A stretch of DNA of 64,000 nucleotides, from NCBI RefSeq assembly GCF_910596095.1, contig NC_056550.1:7898501-7962500 (forward strand). The letters are read 5' to 3'. Under the pieces are notes generated by a model. The model saw only the letters and a program-made list of their open reading frames with translations, had not been told where the DNA came from and did not search any database. The DNA comes from Thunnus maccoyii. Lineage: Eukaryota; Chordata; Actinopteri; Scombriformes; Scombridae. Of the stretch, positions 1 through 12,554 are shown piece by piece. The position numbers and the translations under genes were made by a program. Each line of letters begins with the position of its first letter. Position 1 is the stretch's first letter.

Positions 1-2008
1 GTGATCATGTCAATTTGAGGTGTGGCCTCATGGGGCACAGGGGACTCTGACTAATAAGAGTGGGGGATATCAAAAACTGATTCTGGTTCTGATTCAATAT
101 ACCAGGGCCAGAACCATAAATGCCAATACTTTTTATGATTAAAAGTCCAACTGAAATTGCATTTAGTTATCCATTTTTCAGTCAAAATGTTTTTAAAAAA
201 AAAAGTATTTAAAAATGAAGATAATGCAGAAGTACCAAAAACTGCAGTTCCTTGAATGGCCACTTGAGGTTGGCTCCAAAAGCGAGTCAATCCCCATAGA
301 CCCCCATATTAAAATGCCCAACTTTATAGCAGAAGTAAACATACTTACAGTCTGGGACAAAAAAAGGTTTTGGTCTCTATAGCTAATTTTCCTTTTCATG
401 ACAACTGTACGGGTTGTGAACTTTTTTATAATTCATCTGTTCAAATTTTATTAAGTCGTAAAGTTATGCATAACTAAGGATGTGACTATTTTGAGTGACA
501 GGTTTGGTTTGCTTGTTTCAGCAACCAGGCTTCATTCGGCCCTCCTCAGCTCCACCTCTTTGCCCATTTTTGAGAAAGCAGGAGTTCGGTGGAGTCAGGC
601 ACTGCCAAGATGGCGATGGCTGGAGCCACCCACTTTGAGCTTTAAAACCGCTCTTCAGAAACCAATGGGTGATGTCACAGTGGCTACGTCCAAATTATTT
701 ACAGTCTGTGGCCCTGACACTGGCAGGGCAACGAAAGAGTAGCAGTTCTAACAAACTTGTGCTGTAGCTACAAGTCATGAACAAGTCTGTGGGTCATGTT
801 GTGTAGCAGACTGCTGTCTAGCTTAGTCTGACTCTCTCATCTGCCTATGACAGAACGCTGACTTTACTGCTTCATGCAAATGTTTGATTGGCTGAATGAA
901 AAGAAGTTGTCTATCTACATAGATGGAGAGCAAACAGTACTCCATCAGATTAATGCAAAAAATCCTGAAAAAAATCCTGAAACCAAAAAGTCAAGCATTT
1001 TTCTCTTTGGTTTCTGATTTTTTCTCAAAGGAGAACACAGGACAAGTGATCTAGAGAGCAGATGTGTATGCTGTAGTAGACGAAACAAGACGCAATTACA
1101 TTTCAGTTGGACTTTAACAGGGTCACTTCTGATCTGAAAAATCAGTGCTTTGTAAAAACTTGATGTTACCAGCTCCATTACTATCATAAGTAATGCTCCT
1201 GGATGTCTCCCAATCATGGATCAAAGCTGCAGGTCTGGCAAGCAAACAGCAAGGCCACTTAAAACTGATGAATAAAGAACTGAAGACACTTATCAGGCTA
1301 AAACTCACAGATGAACTCTCCTGGCCTGCTCAGTGTGGAATTTAAAATTGAGAGCAGATCAAAATCTTGAAGTCACTGACCATGCCTTTAATAATCTGCT
1401 TTCATTCTGAGCATAATGTAATTTTTTCCTCTGATGACACTTGTGCAGTGTACCAAGCCCCCACCAATAGCATTGGGCTATATGGCAATTTTGTCTTAGG
1501 TCACATGATGCCCACTGGCCCACAAAGACTTTTTCCCACACACAACTATATGAAAGGAATGGCTTTAAAACAATGAATAACTTATCCGATCAAGAAAATC
1601 TTGAAATAACTTTTTGTACTATCAGAATGTGATAAATAAAATTTGGAAAGTCAAGAGGAGCTCTATCAGTAAATAATTTTGTGCTCTTCATGTGTTTGGG
1701 GAGTCAGAGGAAGTCTCTAAGGTTGTGCTCAGACAGACATTAGTTCTGCATTAAGAAATGCATCCCCCTCAGGAAAGTGAATGATGCGATTCCACTGATG
1801 TAGCAGGGGCTTTTCAAAATGAGCCTCTGCTCATTTCATCCATCAGATGGCACACTGAGCCTGATTTTAAGAGGTTAATACTTTTACTACTTAACTTGCT
1901 TAACTGTTGACAAAATGACTAGTTTGAGTCAAGACCTAATTAGAAGTTTACAACTCAAAAAACATTTTGGGGTGTAGTTACTCTTTTAAATCTTGATGAA
2001 ATGTTTAC
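1..2008. other. Left flank, no traceable coding exon
   Basis: I see no exon that continues the minus-strand modular gene (the next exon should enter in phase 1) and no other convincing gene. The stretch holds a percomorph-type dispersed repeat near 520-712 and AT-rich sequence. Short open frames here lack splice signals or family similarity. The modular gene's remaining exons may lie further left, outside the window, or be too diverged for me to see. Confidence 0.5.
520..712. repeat. Fish dispersed repeat (MITE/SINE-like)
   Basis: The block runs from a 'ttcattcggccctcctcag' start, through 'aagatggcgatggctgga', to 'accaatgggtgatgtcac' and 'ggctacgtcc'. From memory this word order recurs in many percomorph fish introns and intergenic regions. 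I cannot see clear terminal inverted repeats or target-site duplications here, so the class is left open. It does not look coding, although an 86-codon frame crosses it by chance. Confidence 0.5.
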
Positions 2009-5000
2009 CTTTCTCATTTGTCGCAGATGTTATCACAGGCTTGACGTCGGGCTCCCCACCTGATGTTGTGCTTTCATCATTCTTCTCTGAGTGTTCAACA
2101 TCACCTGGTTCATTTGCTGGATCACACTGAGAAAACAAGTGATTTTATTTACCCTTTAGCTCACCAGGTTATTACAACAGAGGTTCTGCTTTCTGGTAAC
2201 AGATTTAGACTAAACATGTTTCTAGACATTAAAGGGGAACAGAGCAACCCCCTCTAGCTAACACACAAAGATCACAGTTTAATCTTTACTGAAAATGTTT
2301 ATGTAATATGTTGAACAACAGGACACAACAATATCTTTTTACTTAAAAGTATGAGTTCTTGCCTTTGTTAAATTGATGGCATTAAAAAAGTTAAAATTAT
2401 CTCAAAATTGTTTGATTTTGTGTCATTTTTATATCAGTATTTATGGTAGCACTAATTACCCCAAGAGTGCTCAATTTACCCCGTCCCCATGCTCATTTTA
2501 TCCCTATCTTGGGGTAAGTTGTGCCATAGGACTAATTTTTTTGATGGCTCACTGTTCTAAAACTATAATAATTAGATAACTTGTTTTAATTTCTACGGAT
2601 ACACAACAACCTGAGGTATATATAATAACGATTATTTGAAACAAATATACTTTTATTTTGCAGTAAAATCATCAAATGTAAAAAGTGCCTCACGTTTCCC
2701 TGTTCTCCCCTACTGTCCAAAATTGAGGAATTGACAGGTTAAAGTCAGCTATCATGTCTTCTAGAAATGCATAGAGAGGCCCAGACAGAGATAATAAATG
2801 CAATATTTAAGTTGTTATTACATTACAAATGGTTATATCATGCCAGTCAGACTACAGTAAATCACATATTCCAAAAATAAAAAATAAATGCCTGGATGAA
2901 ACAGACATATTACTAGATTTGTATGGGAATGTCAGCTACAGGAATTCTGGTAAAGCTTTATTGAATGTATAAGTCATGTAACTGGTAAAATACATCCTCT
3001 TCAAGCCAAACTCTGTGTGGTTGGAATTTGCCCTGAAGACTTGTCACTTTACAGCAATCATGGCTTATTGACTTTTCACTCCTCTGGAAAAACACGGACA
3101 TACCTTCTACAGGAATGTAGAGAAAGGAACTTGAAGCCTGTCTTGCTTTGGAGTAATTTTTGTATATTGTTAAAAGAACAGATGCAAACTTTACTTGTTT
3201 ATGAATTTTTGGAAAGTCACACTTTTGAATGATTTAGCTTTTTTTCCTTTTTGCTTTTGGAGAGAGAATATGTACCAAGTGTTTAAATGTACATGTTCTA
3301 TATGTTAAAACTCCAATAAAAAATATCTTTTTAATAAATGTTATTATTGCTAATCAACAAAATTAATTGTGTTGAAGTCACTCTCCATAGCATCCAATTT
3401 GGTTGTAAATTAAAGTGTAAGAGCTTACCTTCAGCTTGATTTCAGATGTATTCTTCTCCAACTCATCTGCTGGAGGGAATGTGGAAAAAGCAGATTGCAC
3501 ATTGGATTTTAATCTTACTTTTTAAAAAATGCTGCTGGATGTTATGATACCTATAATTTGACAATGTGCTGTGTTGCAATTTCTGCTGTTTTGTTTGGTC
3601 ATGCACTGCATTTTCACAGCCTTGATCCATCAGTTTTCTATATTCACTTAACCTGTACAAGGTATAGGGCAGTAGTAGGCAAATAGCAGCCTGTGGACAA
3701 AACTGGGCCCTCCTTTGTGTCAATGACAGTACTTTCCTTCAACCACAAATGAAGCAGGCCACTGCTTATTGTGTGAGGATAAGCTATCAATTACATTTAT
3801 GTCTCATGTATGTTCATGAGTATTTTTTTTGTCAAATCAGTCTCAAAACAAACAAAACATATTAAAAACATATGGGGTTGTTTTTTCACCATGCAGGTAA
3901 AACACATACAAATATAAGTCTAACACCTGTAAAACATACAATTTGAAGCTACTTCATGGTAAGTTTACAGTTACAGATACAGAACATACTGGAAACATCA
4001 ACAAAATTAACCCTTTTGTTTGTACAATCACAATCTCAGCAATAATTTTGTTGTGAGTTCAGTGTTTTCAAATTTAGAAAAATGAAACCCAAGTTGTAAT
4101 CAAGAACGGTTTTCCTTTAAATCTCACCTGTTTGATTTTGCTGAGACACAGAGGAATCAATCCTTTCTTCTTCCTGAGATTTGTGGTCCAGCAGGTCTTT
4201 CTGTTCTTTATTGTCATCACACACCAGTCCACTATAGCAGTGTGGATCGTTTTCACAGACCATGACATCTGTTTTTTTCATTAATGCTGTTACCTCATTT
4301 TCATCCATCATACTGTCAAATAAGATGTTTTTTGATCCAATCTCAATGGAATTTGTGTCACCAACTAACACAAGTGTGAGCTCAGGTGTCACTGAAACAA
4401 AATAAAGAACAACATCACTATGGTTTAATCATTGACACAGCACACTTTTTGACATTTTTCTGATATTCAATACAAAAAAAAGAATGAATGAAAGTATTTC
4501 TTACATTCTTTGATTCCTCTTGCAACACTCTCGCTCTCCACTGCAGTTGGCTCACTAATGTCACTGCTGCTTTCATTATGGACCTCTTTAACATCATCAA
4601 CCTCCTCTGCTGAATGGTCAAAACCTCCAAATATGGGAGAATAGTGTATTTAGTTTTCATAATTCTCCATAGTGTTTGAAACTTGACTTAAATATAATCT
4701 GAAAAACCAAAAAGTCAATTCCAGAAACTTAATTTCCAGTATAGGCTATGTTAATTTTTTTAGATTTCACAAATTCAAGAAACTATATTCAAATTCTTAA
4801 AATTCAATGAGCTCAATTTAGATCTAGAATTTCAGGTCAAGTCACTGAGACTGAGATTGCTCAAAACGGCTTGGTTAAATCATGGATGCATTAAGAAGAA
4901 CTGGATACTATGTTCCAAGATATCACCCCATTCATTCCTATGACGGTTGCTCACTGGGCACATACGCAGAAAAAGGGTCCGACCCAATACCCACACTGAT

Positions 5001-6808
5001 CAAGTGTCTACTTGTGTGATGTATTTGCTGTAACTGCCAACAGTGCCAAAGTGCTCATTAAGACAGCGAGTGTGTGTTGGAAATTTATCTGAGTTCACTG
5101 GGACAAGTTTGATTAATAAGGACATGAGCTGTTGGTTTTATTTCATTTCTACATAATGAACAAACAAGTAGGATTAACCATACACTAGGCTATTGAATGA
5201 CAATAAAACACACATTCAGGAGCTGCAGGAGAAATAAAATTTAAAATATACTGTAAATGTTATTTAGAGGCATGTAGGGCTACTGTAAACGAAAAAACAT
5301 TCTGTCAATAAGCTTTTCAAGTAAGGAACATATTTCTCAAAGTGACTGATTAAAGGATAGCCTCTGGACTATGGAAACACAAAGTGTTCAGTATTAAATA
5401 GATTTTAAAAAGACATTATGAAATATAAAAATCATATGAATACTTTTCATAATGACATATTTTATTTCATACTGTCACTTGCAATTGTGGACTTTGGACA
5501 TCCACGGGACAGACGGGCTTCCTCGTGCTTCTGCATTTTTGGACCCACAGAGCATGCTCGCTGCTGTTTGACAGCGAGCACATTAGAGACTTCCTCTGAC
5601 TGAGCTTGCTAACTTCCTGTCAGCTCCCCACACACATGAATGATAAAATGATTTAATGATGCGGCTTGTCTTGAATTTGTGTTTGTGACACTCAGAAATA
5701 AAACATGACTACATAGTTTTTGAATAGACCTTTTGATATTTAAATTTTCTATCTGTTTGTGAACCCTAAAATATATATACTAAATAAATAATTATATATA
5801 CTGGAAATAGTTTTGAATTTTACGACTGACCACTAATTGACTACCTTAAGAGAAATTCAGATAGATGATTTTGAAAGTAAAATATTTCAGTGCTGTAAAT
5901 TCAGAGGTATTTAATGTTCAACATCAGATATTCATTTGCTTATAAAATAAAAGTGTGTATGGCTCATCTCTTCCATATTCACCTTTCGTATCTGATGCAG
6001 TTGGTGCTTCAAATGTGATTTCAGACTCTTCTATTGTTGTTCCTTCATTGTTGCTGTCTGAGTGTTCAGCTTCACTGGGTTCATTCACTGGACCAAACTA
6101 CAAAAACAGATTTTTTTACAATAAATTCCACAGGTTAGACCCACTGACAACATGAAACCAAGAAAACAGCCTCTAGATAAATATAGATAATGTAAGATAA
6201 GAAGTTGAAGATTAACAACATGCAATGGTGTTGCAATTAAGAGAGTGATAAAACATGAAATAGAAGCAAGAAAAAAAAAACTAAAATGCAAGTAGGAATG
6301 TATCAAAGTGAAAACAACGTTAAGAGTTATGGAATCAAAACCTCTTTAGTTCAGGATGAAAACAAAATGAGAATAGCTCAGATCTTTCTGGAAAGTTGGA
6401 TGTACAGATGTGTTACACCACCAAAAGTTTCTACTTGAATTTAAAAATTTGGAGAAAAGGAACTTAGGATCCACTTCTGTCAAATTATAACCTGATTAAC
6501 TTCAGAAAAACAGGATACTGTTAGAAAATGAATGCAGCTGTATGTTGAAGACAATAATGGAGGTGAAGAGATCTTTCCTTTACCTTGGTTACAGCTGCAC
6601 TCTCCTCTAACCCCTCAACTGCAGTGCAGGCTAATGTAAGAAAAACAGAATACACATGATGAGCATCAAAAACATATGTTTGATTATCTAGCTGCTTGAG
6701 GTTTATTAAACTTTATTTTAAATTACCTTTGTCATTTGCCACAGAAGTTACAGAGTTGACTTCAGGCTCTCCTCCAGCTGCTGTGTTGTCTTTGTCCTCT
6801 GCCTCCAT
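2009..6808 (-). CDS. Unrecognised acidic modular protein, 5' part (partial)
   Basis: I do not recognise this gene as a whole. Seven exons on the minus strand join in phase: 6808-6727 (ATG), 6630-6584, 6097-5983, 4624-4505, 4391-4128, 3469-3429 and 2126-2009, giving about 262 codons without a stop. The last exon ends in phase 1, so the gene continues leftward. The product is Glu/Asp/Ser/Thr-rich with no signal peptide or membrane segment seen. Exon modules repeat: the 115- and 118-nt exons share an 'NEP..(A/V)EHS' core, and the end of the 118-nt exon resembles the end of the first exon (GGEP-V...). The 264-nt exon begins TPELTLVLVGDTNSIEIGS, recalling the AIG1/GIMAP beta1 plus P-loop but without the GKS lysine and serine. 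The start was chosen as the first ATG of exon 2; a non-coding exon precedes it. An ISRE upstream suggests interferon control. Function is unknown. Confidence 0.55.
3670..3730. mobile_element. hAT-like terminal fragment (related to 42289-43353)
   Basis: The sequence from 3670 (cagtagtaggcaaatagc, then cctgtgg and ctgggccctcc) closely matches the reverse complement of the right end of the element ending at 43353 (caatggtaggcaaataac, then cctgtgggcc and ccggccctcc). This shared terminal block suggests a second, diverged copy of the same hAT-type non-autonomous family, inside an intron of the modular gene. Its other end is not identified. Confidence 0.45.
5555..5580. repeat. Short perfect hairpin
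   Basis: TGCTCGCTG at 5555-5563 pairs perfectly with CAGCGAGCA at 5572-5580 across an 8-nt loop. It lies in an intron of the modular gene. The stem is too short for a microRNA precursor, and no terminator-type role applies in a vertebrate intron. Confidence 0.4.
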
Positions 6809-7258
6809 TTTATCTGTTCCTCATGCTTTAGATGAGAGTAACAGGACAAAGTCACATAAACAAAATGGACAAATTATTACATAAAGACAAGCACTACGTC
6901 TAACAGATAACTCATTTTGATGAACATCCTGAATATTTCCCTGCAGGTGAAAGGTTGCAAAGGTTAAAATGTGGAAAAAGTGTGACACAGCATTTTCCTT
7001 TTTTTCCTGTCTAAATGCCAAATTTCCTGCCAAATGGGTCTGCTTGCTTTGCCAACCAATATATGTTTCACAGCAATTGTATGTTTCTCAGCTGATAAAT
7101 AATATAAATAAAGAAAACTCACCTTTGTTTTGTGTTCTCATAGCTCTGCCTGCTCTGTACAGATGTGACTGTCTGTCTTGTCAGAAATACTTCCTATTAT
7201 CAAGATCACAATAAAAAAAATCAGTACTAGGTGTGGCCTTCACAAACAGTCCCTCCTC
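6809..7258 (-). other. 5' UTR and first intron of the modular gene
   Basis: A 3' splice site (polypyrimidine tract then CTAAAG, near 6827) lies just upstream of the coding ATG at 6808. A plausible non-coding first exon ends at a GTGAGT donor near 7121 and may begin around 7258. It contains an ATG that would terminate at once after splicing (a short uORF). The exon 1 start is inferred, not seen. Confidence 0.4.
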
Positions 7259-7344
7259 CTTTTCACAGATCTGATGTAAAGTGATGGGTATAAGGAGCAG
7301 TGAAGTCCACCATCCCCATTTCCTCTGAATCAGTGATGACAAAT

Positions 7345-7356
7345 GAAAGTGAAACT
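7345..7356 (-). promoter_or_regulatory. Interferon-stimulated response element (ISRE)
   Basis: GAAAGTGAAACT on the + strand (AGTTTCACTTTC on the minus strand) is a perfect match to the ISRE consensus GAAANNGAAAC bound by IRF/ISGF3. It sits about 540 nt upstream of the modular gene's start codon and about 85-90 nt upstream of the inferred first exon. A TATA-like GTATAAGG block near 7287-7294 lies between them. Position and spacing are typical of fish interferon-induced genes. Regulation is inferred from sequence only. Confidence 0.6.
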
Positions 7357-7359
7357 AGA

Positions 7360-9403
7360 ACAGCTCCGACTCATGAGTTCCCCAAAACCCTGTGACTTCA
7401 GAGGAAAACAATACTTACAGCACTAAATTAAACATTAACCAAACACAGTAGCAAACACAAATTACACTGAATCTGTGCAAAACAATAAATAAATAGATCA
7501 TAAATCACATTTCATAATTCAAGTTCACATTTCTTTGCACCATATTATAGATTTGTGAAACTATGCTGAAGGAGGATTTCCCACAGCCTGGCAACCCACT
7601 CTTATTAACTGATCTATATATCAAGTAAATTATTTATTAACCAGTAACAAAGCAATTAATTACAGTTTATAAACACCTTATAAATTGTGTCTTATCAGAA
7701 AGCGTTGCTTGACAGGGAATATTGACTAAACTGTAAATTGTTTGCCATAACAGCTTTATAAGGTGTATTATATTATATTGTATTATATCAATGTTGTGTC
7801 TCAACTTGTTGTGCCGCACCAAGTGGAAAAATAAAAATCCACTATCGCAGTTTTAAGTAATTACTGTAATAAATCCCAGTTTGAAGCACTGGTTCCTTTA
7901 CTCAAGTGATTCACATACTGTATGTCTGTCTTCTGCTGAGTCTAGGAGTGTTTTCTTCTTTATGTTTTTTTATACAAGTGTATCAAAAGTACAGTGTATT
8001 GTCCTACCTTCTGTCTTCTCTGGCCTTCAAAAAGATATAATATGTGGAGTTTGGGTTTTGCCGAACAGAAAGATAAGAATTAATAGTCACAGTTAATGGA
8101 GTTAATAACGGTTTGGTTTTGTGGGATGACGCATTCTTAGATGAGATTGCTAAAACCTTCTTGTAATGAAGTTTCATGAATATTACTACGGTGACAGCTG
8201 TTGTAAATCCCTGTTGCCGATCTAAAGTCCGGCCATAAAGTCCAATGCAGGGCTTGTTTGGTTGTTTGGTTGAGAATAGATGCAACCGATACTCAGATAT
8301 CTCATATACAATATTTTATTGTATTGTATATGTTGCATATGTTTGTAGGAACAAGGCTTTTTATGCTTTATTTCAGGGATGCAAGACATAATAACATAAT
8401 TCAGGGTCCAAAGTTTGGATTGAAATGTCTAACTATGACCAGACTGTTTGTTTAGGCAACTGAACAGCTGTGGACTGACCTATAATGATTTACAGCATTT
8501 GAATACCAAATCCTGGTATATTACTGTGCTGAGTAGTAAATATTACTGATTTAATCATGATCAGGAGAAACCAGAGGAGATATCCACATACACACCGGTG
8601 GTTATATAATAGACTATCATAGGATGTGGGTTTACATTGTTACAGCAAAACATGTAAGCAGAGATTTCTGTCTGTTGTCAATCAGTCTTTTATAAATCAG
8701 CCTTGTATTCTTAGAAAATAACTTTTAATGTTAAATACACAATGCTATATACATGCAACATGTAACAGCTTCAGTCATCACAACAACCTCAAATGAATAT
8801 CACAATAGTACAACTGTCTTAGTATTTATTTTATTTCCTAATAACAGTTAATTTATTTACAAAGTATGTAACATGAACATATAGTCCAAATGCTGTTCCT
8901 CAAATTTCCAGTTCAGTTGACACCTCAGACCTTCAAAGCTAAACATCTTTATTTATGTAAATAACATTTTGTTGTTGAACATCATGATTATATAGAGTGT
9001 TAAGTGTCTATATACTGAAATAAAAGATGAGCATTTTACAGTCAGTTCAACAGTTCATTGGATTTAGATTCATTCAGTGACTTATACTATATAATAGAAT
9101 AGTTTTGTTATAAATAATCTGTATAAAACCATGGCAACAATGTAGTGCAGAGAGAGAAGCAGGTCCAAGTTCAACATCATACTGTACATCCATCCAGACC
9201 AGGATTTGGTAGTTGCTCAATGATGCCCCCATGTAGATGCATGTGAGAATTAGAAGAATCTTTCTGTGGAGGAACCATCGAAAATCACAAACTTCTCATC
9301 CTTTCTGACTTCCAATGAACCCAGAACTCAGGTCACTGAACAGTTTCTATGATTTTATTAGACCAATAACATTTCTGCTCTGTTCCAGAAAGAGTTTCTA
9401 CAT
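7360..9403. other. Intergenic stretch and cdc42ep1 3' UTR
   Basis: The right part, below 9404, should be the 3' UTR of minus-strand cdc42ep1. Candidate poly(A) signals (TTTATT on +, AATAAA on -) occur near 8825-8835 and 8948-8953. The left part is AT-rich and holds no recognisable gene. The small open frames here show no family similarity. Confidence 0.45.
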
Positions 9404-12400
9404 CTAGACTTTGATCTCTTCCTCCTCTTCAGAGAAGGCGTACGGTGTTTTGCGGGTGCAGGAAAAAGCAGGAGATGGGGTGTTGTTGCGCATCCTTGTG
9501 AAGGACCCGCCACCATAATGACGAGACAACACATCAGCTGCCCTCTGAAACCTTTCTGCCTCCATTACAAGTTCCACTCTCTGAGGAGACCCAATGGACG
9601 CATCTGGTGTCCTCAGAGACGACCTCTCTTCCTCTTGCTCTGTCCAGTCAGAGCTACCAGAGTTCCTCCTGTTGTTAATGTTCATGCAGAGCGACCCGCT
9701 GCCCATGGAAGGGTTGGGTGAAGTCACCCCAGGGCTCTGCACAGGTGTCGATGTTAGAGAGTTGTCATCTTCTTCTTTCTCACTTTCTTCTTCCTGTTCC
9801 TCACCTGCTGCCTGGCTGTGATTGGACATCTGAAGGCAGCTGGGGTTGTCAATCAAGCTCAGTACCTCAGTCATAAGTGAAGGGCCGAGGTCTACAGTGA
9901 ACGAGGTGAAGGAGTCTGAGCGTGTCAGTGTGGTGCCGACATCTCCATCTTGAAACTGTCTATCAAGGCGAGAGTGGCGGGGCAGAGTGACAAATCCAGA
10001 CTGCAGACCTGCAGACACACAGAAGGAGAAATTAGTCACTGAACACTTGAACATTACAGTTTACAGCAAATATGTTACCAGGAATATTTAATTAATGTTA
10101 TATTTACAATTTAAAGACACTAGAGTACAATCCTCTGCTAACTCGTGATGGTAAATCCACCACGAAATGAAAAAACTATTATTTGAACAAATAGTGAATT
10201 ATATCACTCTTAACCAGAGTGCATTTAAATGATGATGAATGAAACTGAATGAAAGGCTAAGAGGCGTGAGCTGTTAAATTGGGCTGTTAGTCCAACAGCT
10301 CAGCAGTTCAGTTCCTTCACCACAGGGTGGCAGTATGTAACAACCCAATAGTCATTTTAGATGTTTTTCACAGTGTCATCCCACCATCTCCACATACTGC
10401 AGCTTCTCTACAAGCTGCTTCTGTCTCCTGGACACTTTATGCTACAACTGTCAGACAGGAGGAGGAGGAGATGTAAGTGCAGCACTCTGCCACTAAAAGG
10501 GATGAGAACAATAGATAGAGATGTAAATGTGAAGTGAGTGAATTGCTGCTTTTTTCATGATGGGAGTTTGGTGAAGAGTGAGGGACATTAAGTTGTTAAA
10601 AGGGTTTAATATCAGGTTAAAAAAACACCTTTACAGAAAAGCTCTTTACTTCGCTTTACTAAAAAAAACAAAAGCGTTTAGTTAACCATAGTTTTAGATT
10701 ACTTACTTATTTCCTTTGCAGTATTATATATTTACTTATAATATTTTATTATATATTTCTTATTAATTTTTCACTATTGATCAGATTTTCTTTATTTTCC
10801 AGACTGAAATCTGTACAACAGTGGGTCTTAGCAGAAGTTGTAAAAGAAAATCATGTAAAGACCTGGGAGAATGTGAAAAGATGGATTAAAATGAAACCCC
10901 ACTGATAAAAAAAAAAGCTCCCGTCATCCCTCATTTCACTGATACTGTATGCCTGAACCACATCATTCAGTTTGGGAAAATTCCTTATGAGCTGGGTAAC
11001 AAATCTGGAGAGGGAAAGGGAATTTCCAGTCCAGACTCTGCACACTGCTGCCTGATAAGCTCTGATTGGTTGGCAGATATACTGAATGATGTGTGCATTC
11101 AGGCACTCACACACGTACACAAAGATGACAGGAAATGCCAACTAAGTATCTTTCTTTCTAACAAACCAGCTGTGTTTTTTTGTGTTTAAAGACCTTGTTG
11201 TGTACAGGTGTTGCCTAGGTGATTCCAGATGACTCAGAAGAAGCTCGCCTGTTTGCTGGTTGTCTTGGAGGAATGTGGGAACGATGGTGAAAGGAGGACA
11301 ACCTCAGACTCTGTGTGTGTTCGCTGACATTTATAGTCCTGTTTGCACCGACTCAGCTAAGCAGTTCTTTATGCTGTTCGGACTGCTGAAGAGTGAATAG
11401 TGAGAACAGCAACTGTAGTGATATATCACCGTTCAACCCAAGATTTTTTTCTAATTCATGGTGACTAGTGGTAGTGGACTGCAGGTCATAAGTAGGTCAC
11501 TGATCATTCTGTTTGGGTTGGACATTTTTGCCTATTTTTGTGTATATTGCTTGAGAGTTTACTGTAACCTAAACCTGGAAAAATAATATTCTAACTGTAT
11601 TCCTCTTTCAGGATCTTTCAAATCAGACTCCATTTGATTTTATATTAGAGATGTTTTGAACCACTAAATTATGAATATGATTGTTATGAAATCTCATCAG
11701 ATTTTTTTTTATCATTTATGTAATTTATTTGATATGAACATCCAGAAAACAGTTGTTTGAATTGTTTTGCTGATGCTTATGTTTTCTCAATTTCAGTATA
11801 TTGTGTGATTCAGTCATTTGAAAAAGTGAGGTGAAATCTAGGCCATCATGCAAAACAACTTGAGGACCACTTGAGCAAACTGTTAACTGTTAACTGTTAA
11901 CATATTGTCTATTTAAAAAAACATTATGTTTGAGTGGAATCCTGCTTTGTTTCATTTTCCTCATTAGTTTCACCAGTTTCACTCTCCCGTCAGACCACAT
12001 TTACTCTGCTCACTTTTAACACTAATGATCATGCTGCTAAGATGCTTTACAAAATCCCAGTCCTATTCAGGGATAAAAGTGATTATCTATATTATCTCAC
12101 CATATGTACAGAGGGAGTCATCTGCTGAGCTAACAGAGCTGGGGAACATCATCCTCTGTAGGCACCCATTGGGGGAGTCAATGTTCAGCTGGGGCAGGGA
12201 GATGGCGTTCTTGATGATGGGTGAGATGTCTGGCGGCGGGGATGTCAAGTCACGGGAGCCCCCTCTCGGCCACGGCCCAGAGTTCTTCCGTACATGCCGA
12301 AAGTTGCGTGAGAAAAACCCGGTTGACTTGGAGCTGTTTGCCGAGTCCGGGCTTCCTGGCTCTCTGGTGCCGCCATAGTTGCTAAGGAAGGAAGTGTCAC

Positions 12401-12554
12401 CAAACACGTCTCCGCCACGGCCAACATGCATAGTATGTCGGAAGTCTCCAAGCGGTGGGCTGATCATATCCACAGAGAGGTCGCTCTTGAAACGACGTTT
12501 CCCTTGAGAGCCAGGCACAAGGCCTTTAATCCCTGGCAGTTTTCCCAGACTCAT
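9404..12554 (-). CDS. cdc42ep1: Cdc42 effector protein 1 (BORG5/CEP1)
   Basis: Two coding exons, 12554-12101 and 10008-9404 (phase 1 junction), give 352 aa; human CDC42EP1 is 391 aa. Borg proteins bind GTP-loaded Cdc42 through a CRIB motif and direct septin and actin organisation and cell shape. Residues 31-45 are a textbook CRIB (ISPPLGDFRHTMHVG), followed by the GRGGDVFGDTSFLSN block that separates EP1 from EP4. Residues 110-124 (ISPIIKNAISLPQLN) and 190-205 (VDLGPSLMTEVLSLID) are the later Borg homology regions. The C-terminus is acidic, ending EEEEEIKV. The start ATG at 12554 sits in an ideal GCCACC context, and a 3' splice site lies about 17 nt upstream, so the 5' UTR is split. The AANPPAP-type repeats of the mammalian protein are absent. 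The paralogue call also rests on the neighbouring card10. CDC42EP4 is the alternative. Confidence 0.92.

Noticed and set aside
5555-5580. Hairpin considered as a microRNA precursor
   Set aside because: Stem only 9 bp with an 8-nt loop and no extended pairing on either side.
9594-9821. Plus-strand frames opposite cdc42ep1 exon 2
   Set aside because: Antisense to the acidic Borg C-terminal region.
12025-12378. Plus-strand frame opposite cdc42ep1 exon 1
   Set aside because: Antisense shadow; the minus frame carries the CRIB motif.
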